Positions 7,671-9,529 of a DNA stretch of 9,529 bases are shown one piece after another; the stretch's first letter is position 1; every line of letters begins with the position of its first letter. Source of the DNA: an uncultured Ruminococcus sp. (lineage in GTDB: Bacteria > Bacillota > Clostridia > Oscillospirales > Ruminococcaceae). The position numbers and the translations under genes are program-made. The stretch covers positions 1-9,529 of the forward strand of contig NZ_CAMHRZ010000127.1 of the NCBI RefSeq assembly GCF_946187255.1. Direction: 5' to 3'. Below the pieces are notes generated by a model, which saw only the letters and a program-made list of their open reading frames with translations, was not told the origin of the DNA and made no database searches.

Positions 7671-8429
7671 TCAGGAATAATCCACCACATCTATCCAGCG
7701 CATGAGGAGCTCCTTTTCTTCCTCTCTGCCCTTGATGAGCTGAGCAGCAGCCACGATGGGCAGCCACGCCTGGACATACTGCTTGGAGGTACCGCTTTTC
7801 AGGCAATACTTATCGAGGTAAGCATCGGCAATATCGGGATTTTTCAGGCAGAACAGCAGGTAAGTCCTTGCCACATCCGCAGAAGCGTTGCCCTGTCTTG
7901 CAGCCGACCAGTTGATGACATAGGTGCCCTCATCGTTGATGATGACGTTCTTCGGTGCAAAATTGCCGTGACACAGCTTGATATGCTTGGGCATGGAATC
8001 CAGCCTTGTCAGCAGTTCGTACTTCTTGATCTCGTCAATGGCAGCGAGGGATTTGATCTGACGCGCCATCTTATCCTTCAGCTTTGAAAGCAGCGGCATA
8101 TACTGCGCGTGTATCTCCGTCTGGATATCGATGAACTGGCTGAGATAGGTGTCCATCTTCTCGGGGTTCTCGTCCATCATCTGCTGGAGCGTTTTGCCCT
8201 CGATAAAATCGAAGGAGATCGCCCATTTGCCGTCAATGACGGATACCTCATGGAGTATAGGCGTCTTGATGAAGGAGTTGACCAGTGTGGTCTCACACCT
8301 TGCGTGGGTCAGCGCCGCATAAAGGCACTTCTCCTTATACTCGGGCTTATTGTAAAGATTGATGGACTTGCCGTCGCATTCATAAATGTCGTAGATGTCG
8401 CCGTGAGCGATAAATTTTTTCAGTTCCAT
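7671..8429 (-). CDS. Aminoglycoside-phosphotransferase-fold protein, probable pseudokinase (252 aa)
   Basis: The family is APH/choline-kinase-like (PF01636 type), shown by the segment CHGNFAPKNVII and the following VINWSAARQGNASADVART, the usual Brenner and metal-binding motifs in order and spacing, and by FIEGKTL in the hinge region. Active members phosphorylate small-molecule hydroxyls with ATP or GTP. Here the catalytic Asp of HGDxxxxN is Asn156 (H154 and N161 are kept) and the metal-binding Asp of the IDW motif is Asn173. The nucleotide-binding Lys expected in strand 3 also appears to be Asn24 (GKSINLY), this last by alignment from memory. Structural Asp185 is kept. The frame is intact and the length is near normal for short family members. 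AAGGAG (8437-8442) lies seven bases before the ATG. The protein is cytoplasmic, with no signal sequence. A resistance function is unlikely; a binding or regulatory role is inferred. Confidence 0.88.
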   Translation of the reverse strand: MELKKFIAHGDIYDIYECDGKSINLYNKPEYKEKCLYAALTHARCETTLVNSFIKTPILHEVSVIDGKWAISFDFIEGKTLQQMMDENPEKMDTYLSQFIDIQTEIHAQYMPLLSKLKDKMARQIKSLAAIDEIKKYELLTRLDSMPKHIKLCHGNFAPKNVIINDEGTYVINWSAARQGNASADVARTYLLFCLKNPDIADAYLDKYCLKSGTSKQYVQAWLPIVAAAQLIKGREEEKELLMRWIDVVDYS

Positions 8430-8456
8430 AGTGACTCTCCTTTTCGATATGGACTC

Positions 8457-8495
8457 GCTGTAAAAAACTGTATATTACAGCTTCCTTTTAGCTGT
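8457..8495 (-). promoter_or_regulatory. Leader of the phosphotransferase-like gene with overlapping hairpins
   Basis: On the minus strand, CTGTA/TACAG (plus 8476-8480 with 8468-8472, three-base loop) is followed at once by six Ts, a weak terminator-like form. The same segment can instead pair with GCTGT at plus 8457-8461 or with AGCTGT at 8490-8495. These pairings exclude one another, as in an attenuator. However, the predicted start near 8493 cuts into the last partner and the stems are short, so this is tentative. Confidence 0.3.
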
Positions 8496-8499
8496 TTAT

Positions 8500-8528
8500 A
8501 TTATACTACAAACCATTAAAGATTTCAA
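8500..8528 (-). promoter_or_regulatory. Sigma-A type promoter of the phosphotransferase-like gene
   Basis: Read on the minus strand, TTGAAA (plus 8523-8528) and a perfect TATAAT (plus 8500-8505) are separated by 17 bases. The expected start is near 8493, giving a leader of about 64 bases to the ATG at 8429. The hexamers and spacing match those of the first promoter in the window. Confidence 0.85.
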
Positions 8529-8639
8529 GTGCTTTTCGTTATTTTCACAAATGTTGAGATTTTGTTCATATATTACATAGTATTTGTTCATTGGTTTGCC
8601 TCTGTTATGGCGACATTCTATAAAATCAAAGATGTTCGG

Positions 8640-8662
8640 TTGTGAATAATAGCCATTCACAA
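8640..8662. repeat. Inverted repeat, 8 bp stem
   Basis: TTGTGAAT (8640-8647) is complementary to ATTCACAA (8655-8662) with a seven-base loop. It is the leftmost clear member of the hairpin series that runs to 9127. No T-run follows, so it is not an obvious terminator. Confidence 0.6.
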
Positions 8663-8676
8663 AAGTATATGGGATA

Positions 8677-8698
8677 TGCGATATCGCACAAGTGTGCG
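8677..8698. repeat. Two overlapping palindromes
   Basis: TGCGATATCGCA (8677-8688) is a perfect 12-base palindrome. CGCACAAGTGTGCG (8685-8698) is an inverted repeat of CGCAC/GTGCG and shares CGCA with it. Only one can fold at a time as RNA. As DNA the pair resembles a tandem binding site for a dimeric regulator. Confidence 0.5.
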
Positions 8699-8818
8699 TT
8701 TAGGGCTTATGGTATTATTGGTAATCCTTTGGCTATTATACATAATATGTTGGGATAGTTGAATGTTAGCTGTGGTTTGTTCGTTGGTGGGATCATCGCC
8801 CCTCGTTCCTCGTGGCGA

Positions 8819-8847
8819 GAGATCAACGAGCTATCGCCGTTGATCTC
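8819..8847. repeat. Inverted repeat, perfect 10 bp stem
   Basis: GAGATCAACG (8819-8828) is the exact complement of CGTTGATCTC (8838-8847), enclosing a nine-base loop. There is no T-run on either side, so a terminator role is unlikely. Confidence 0.75.
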
Positions 8848-8879
8848 GGCGCGAGCGGTCATTGCCCACAAAAAGTTTG

Positions 8880-8928
8880 AGCGGACAGTCAGCATTTCGC
8901 AGATGCGCGAAATTTGTGACCGCCCGCT
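8880..8928. repeat. Long imperfect hairpin (49 bases)
   Basis: From outside in: AGCGG/CCGCT (8880-8884 with 8924-8928), an isolated C-G pair (8886/8922), GTCA/TGAC (8888-8891 with 8917-8920), an internal loop, then ATTTCGC/GCGAAAT (8894-8900 with 8907-8913) around a six-base loop. TTATTTGTTT follows on the plus strand and CAAACTTTTTG on the minus strand, so it could act as a weak terminator either way. GCGGTCA (8855-8861) is an alternative partner for TGACCGC (8917-8923). Confidence 0.7.
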
Positions 8929-8996
8929 TATTTGTTTCGCCCTTATTGTTTGCGATGCATTTTGGTTTCATGCCTTGGTGATTGAGGACGCCGTCA

Positions 8997-9017
8997 ACAA
9001 TCAGCTTTGCTGATTGT
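8997..9017. repeat. Inverted repeat, perfect 9 bp stem with 3-base loop
   Basis: ACAATCAGC (8997-9005) pairs exactly with GCTGATTGT (9009-9017) around TTT. It is a compact stem-loop with no adjacent T-run. Confidence 0.75.
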
Positions 9018-9029
9018 GCAAACCTCATG

Positions 9030-9051
9030 CAAGCCTTTCGCGAAAGGCTTG
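9030..9051. repeat. Perfect 22-base palindrome
   Basis: The left arm CAAGCCTTTCG (9030-9040) is the exact reverse complement of the right arm 9041-9051. As RNA it would be a nine-pair stem with a CGCG loop; as DNA it is a fully symmetric site. It is only 12 bases to the right of the preceding stem-loop. Confidence 0.8.
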
Positions 9052-9092
9052 ACCCAAAGCTTGACATGTCACTAACTTTGATATTTGCCCTC

Positions 9093-9127
9093 GTTTGCTT
9101 CTCGGTAGCAAACAACTCCATAGAGTT
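9093..9127. repeat. Two abutting hairpins
   Basis: GTTTGCT (9093-9099) pairs with AGCAAAC (9107-9113) around a seven-base loop. Directly next to it, AACTC (9114-9118) pairs with GAGTT (9123-9127) around CATA. The lack of any gap would allow coaxial stacking in an RNA. Confidence 0.65.
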
Positions 9128-9156
9128 CAGCACAGCCAACTAATGCCCCTGCCAAT

Positions 9157-9177
9157 AATTATGAATTATGAATTATC
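9157..9177. repeat. Three tandem AATTATG heptamers overlapping the uridine phosphorylase stop
   Basis: AATTATG occurs at 9157-9163 and 9164-9170, and AATTATC at 9171-9177. On the minus strand the repeat supplies the last codons and the TAA stop (9166-9168) of the uridine phosphorylase gene. Similar heptamer runs are, from memory, common next to genes in Ruminococcus-like genomes. Confidence 0.7.
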
Positions 9178-9529
9178 CTGTGCTATCAGCTTGCGTATAG
9201 CTTCCACTGCACATTTTATACTGCGTGATGAATCATCCGTCAGCTTATCGGGTAGTTCCTGCTTTGAACGCTCCATATTCCACAGTGCAGTGAGCACACC
9301 TCCGCAGCGCACGCCCAGCACCATGCCCACAGAGTATACCGCCGCACACTCCATTTCAGAAGACAAACAGCCGCACTTCACAAAGCTGCGCCAGCGCGGG
9401 AGAAGATACTCCGCCACACCCGAACGCTCCGGCTCTACCTGACCGTAGAAGCTGTCCTTTGAATGCACAACGCCCACATGGTAGCGGTTGCCGTCTTCAT
9501 CCGTTGAAAGCTCCTCCGCCGCATCCGCA
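9166..9529 (-). CDS. udp: Uridine phosphorylase, C-terminal part (5' end beyond the window)
   Basis: About 120 residues are visible, roughly the C-terminal half of a nucleoside phosphorylase of about 250 residues (PNP_UDP_1 fold). The reaction cleaves uridine with phosphate to uracil and ribose 1-phosphate in the cytoplasmic pyrimidine salvage pathway. Evidence is HVGVVHSKDSFYGQVEPER, which matches the base-recognition region of uridine phosphorylases, and CLSSEMECAAVYSVG, the EME motif that contacts the ribose in this family. The end AVEAIRKLIAQD is typical. Reading is open to the window edge, so the GTG at 9477 is only an internal Val codon. The last residues (DNS) come from the AATTATG repeat, suggesting that the repeat replaced the original extreme C-terminus. 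No clear terminator follows; the hairpins at 9093-9127 might serve. A broader nucleoside phosphorylase specificity is possible. Confidence 0.88.
   Translation of the reverse strand, partial: ADAAEELSTDEDGNRYHVGVVHSKDSFYGQVEPERSGVAEYLLPRWRSFVKCGCLSSEMECAAVYSVGMVLGVRCGGVLTALWNMERSKQELPDKLTDDSSRSIKCAVEAIRKLIAQDNS

Larger units (their letters stand above)
8640..9127. other. Hairpin-dense intergenic block, possible dispersed repeat or structured RNA
   Basis: No convincing gene is found between 8430 and 9165. Within it lie at least eight perfect or near-perfect inverted repeats: 8640-8662, 8677-8698 (two overlapping), 8819-8847, 8880-8928, 8997-9017, 9030-9051, 9093-9113 and 9114-9127. From about 8790 the base composition turns more GC-rich than the AT-rich DNA to its left. 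A related motif recurs three times (CGCCCCTCGTT at 8797, CGCCCTTATTGTT near 8938, TGCCCTCGTTTGC near 9086), which suggests internal repetition. It matches no RNA family I recognise. The strand of any transcript is unknown. Exact edges cannot be set from one copy. Confidence 0.5.

Noticed and set aside
7671..8429. Active aminoglycoside resistance kinase
   Set aside because: The catalytic Asp and the metal-binding Asp are both Asn, so drug phosphorylation is not expected.
7593..8519. Plus-strand frames of 164 and 136 codons opposite the phosphotransferase-like gene
   Set aside because: The minus strand has family motifs, a promoter, a Shine-Dalgarno and a terminator. These frames have none and begin inside or just after terminators.
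8561..8591. Direct repeat TTTGTTCAT at 8561-8569 and 8583-8591
   Set aside because: Only two copies in AT-rich DNA, with no further support as an operator or array.
8831..9139. Minus-strand frame of 102 codons across the hairpin block (ends in KLFVGNDRSRRDQRR), and plus-strand frame 8759-9013
   Set aside because: The minus-strand frame starts with TTG, neither frame has a clear Shine-Dalgarno, and both run through several perfect stems. They are more likely by-products of a dispersed noncoding element. The minus-strand frame deserves a database check, because such elements often yield conserved-looking small frames.

Overview
The window looks like chromosomal DNA from a low-to-mid GC Clostridia, most likely a Ruminococcus or close relative (Oscillospiraceae). 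The basis is near-consensus sigma-A promoters (TTGAMA-17-TATAMT), strong Shine-Dalgarno sequences, frequent AGA and ATA codons, a zinc-ribbon/single-helix membrane protein of a kind common in gut Firmicutes, and short AATTATG intergenic repeats. The genus is inferred from style, not from a marker gene.

Layout. (1) 87-5225 (+): a giant 1712-residue membrane protein with an N-terminal helix, a long Gln/Ala/Pro-rich soluble stretch and about 50 hydrophobic segments. The core of these is seven consecutive four-helix modules of about 106-114 residues. It has its own promoter (6-34) and a short leader that carries an exact copy of the 16S rRNA 3'-end sequence GGATCACCTCC just before the gene's own Shine-Dalgarno. 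A terminator follows at 5260-5300. (2) 5520-7547 (+): a zinc-ribbon protein with one membrane helix, a large ectodomain containing three related modules, and a Lys/Glu/Thr tail. It has its own promoter (5416-5444) and terminator (7561-7594). (3) 7671-8429 (-): an aminoglycoside-phosphotransferase-fold protein in which three catalytic positions are all Asn, so it is probably a pseudokinase. It has its own promoter (8500-8528) and terminator (7617-7648). (4) 8430-9165: a gene-poor stretch of about 740 bases. Its part from about 8640 to 9127 is a dense series of inverted repeats, either a dispersed intergenic element or an unrecognised structured RNA. (5) 9166-9529 (-): the C-terminal part of uridine phosphorylase, running off the right edge; its last codons lie in an AATTATG heptamer repeat.

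How the parts relate. Each complete gene has its own promoter and terminator, so these are single-gene units rather than one operon. The two plus-strand genes both encode envelope proteins with Gln-rich cytoplasmic linkers next to membrane helices, but nothing in the sequence proves that they work together. No mobile element, CRISPR array, tRNA or rRNA gene was seen. The strongest leads are the modular giant membrane protein with its anti-Shine-Dalgarno-like leader, the triple-Asn pseudokinase and the hairpin-dense intergenic block.
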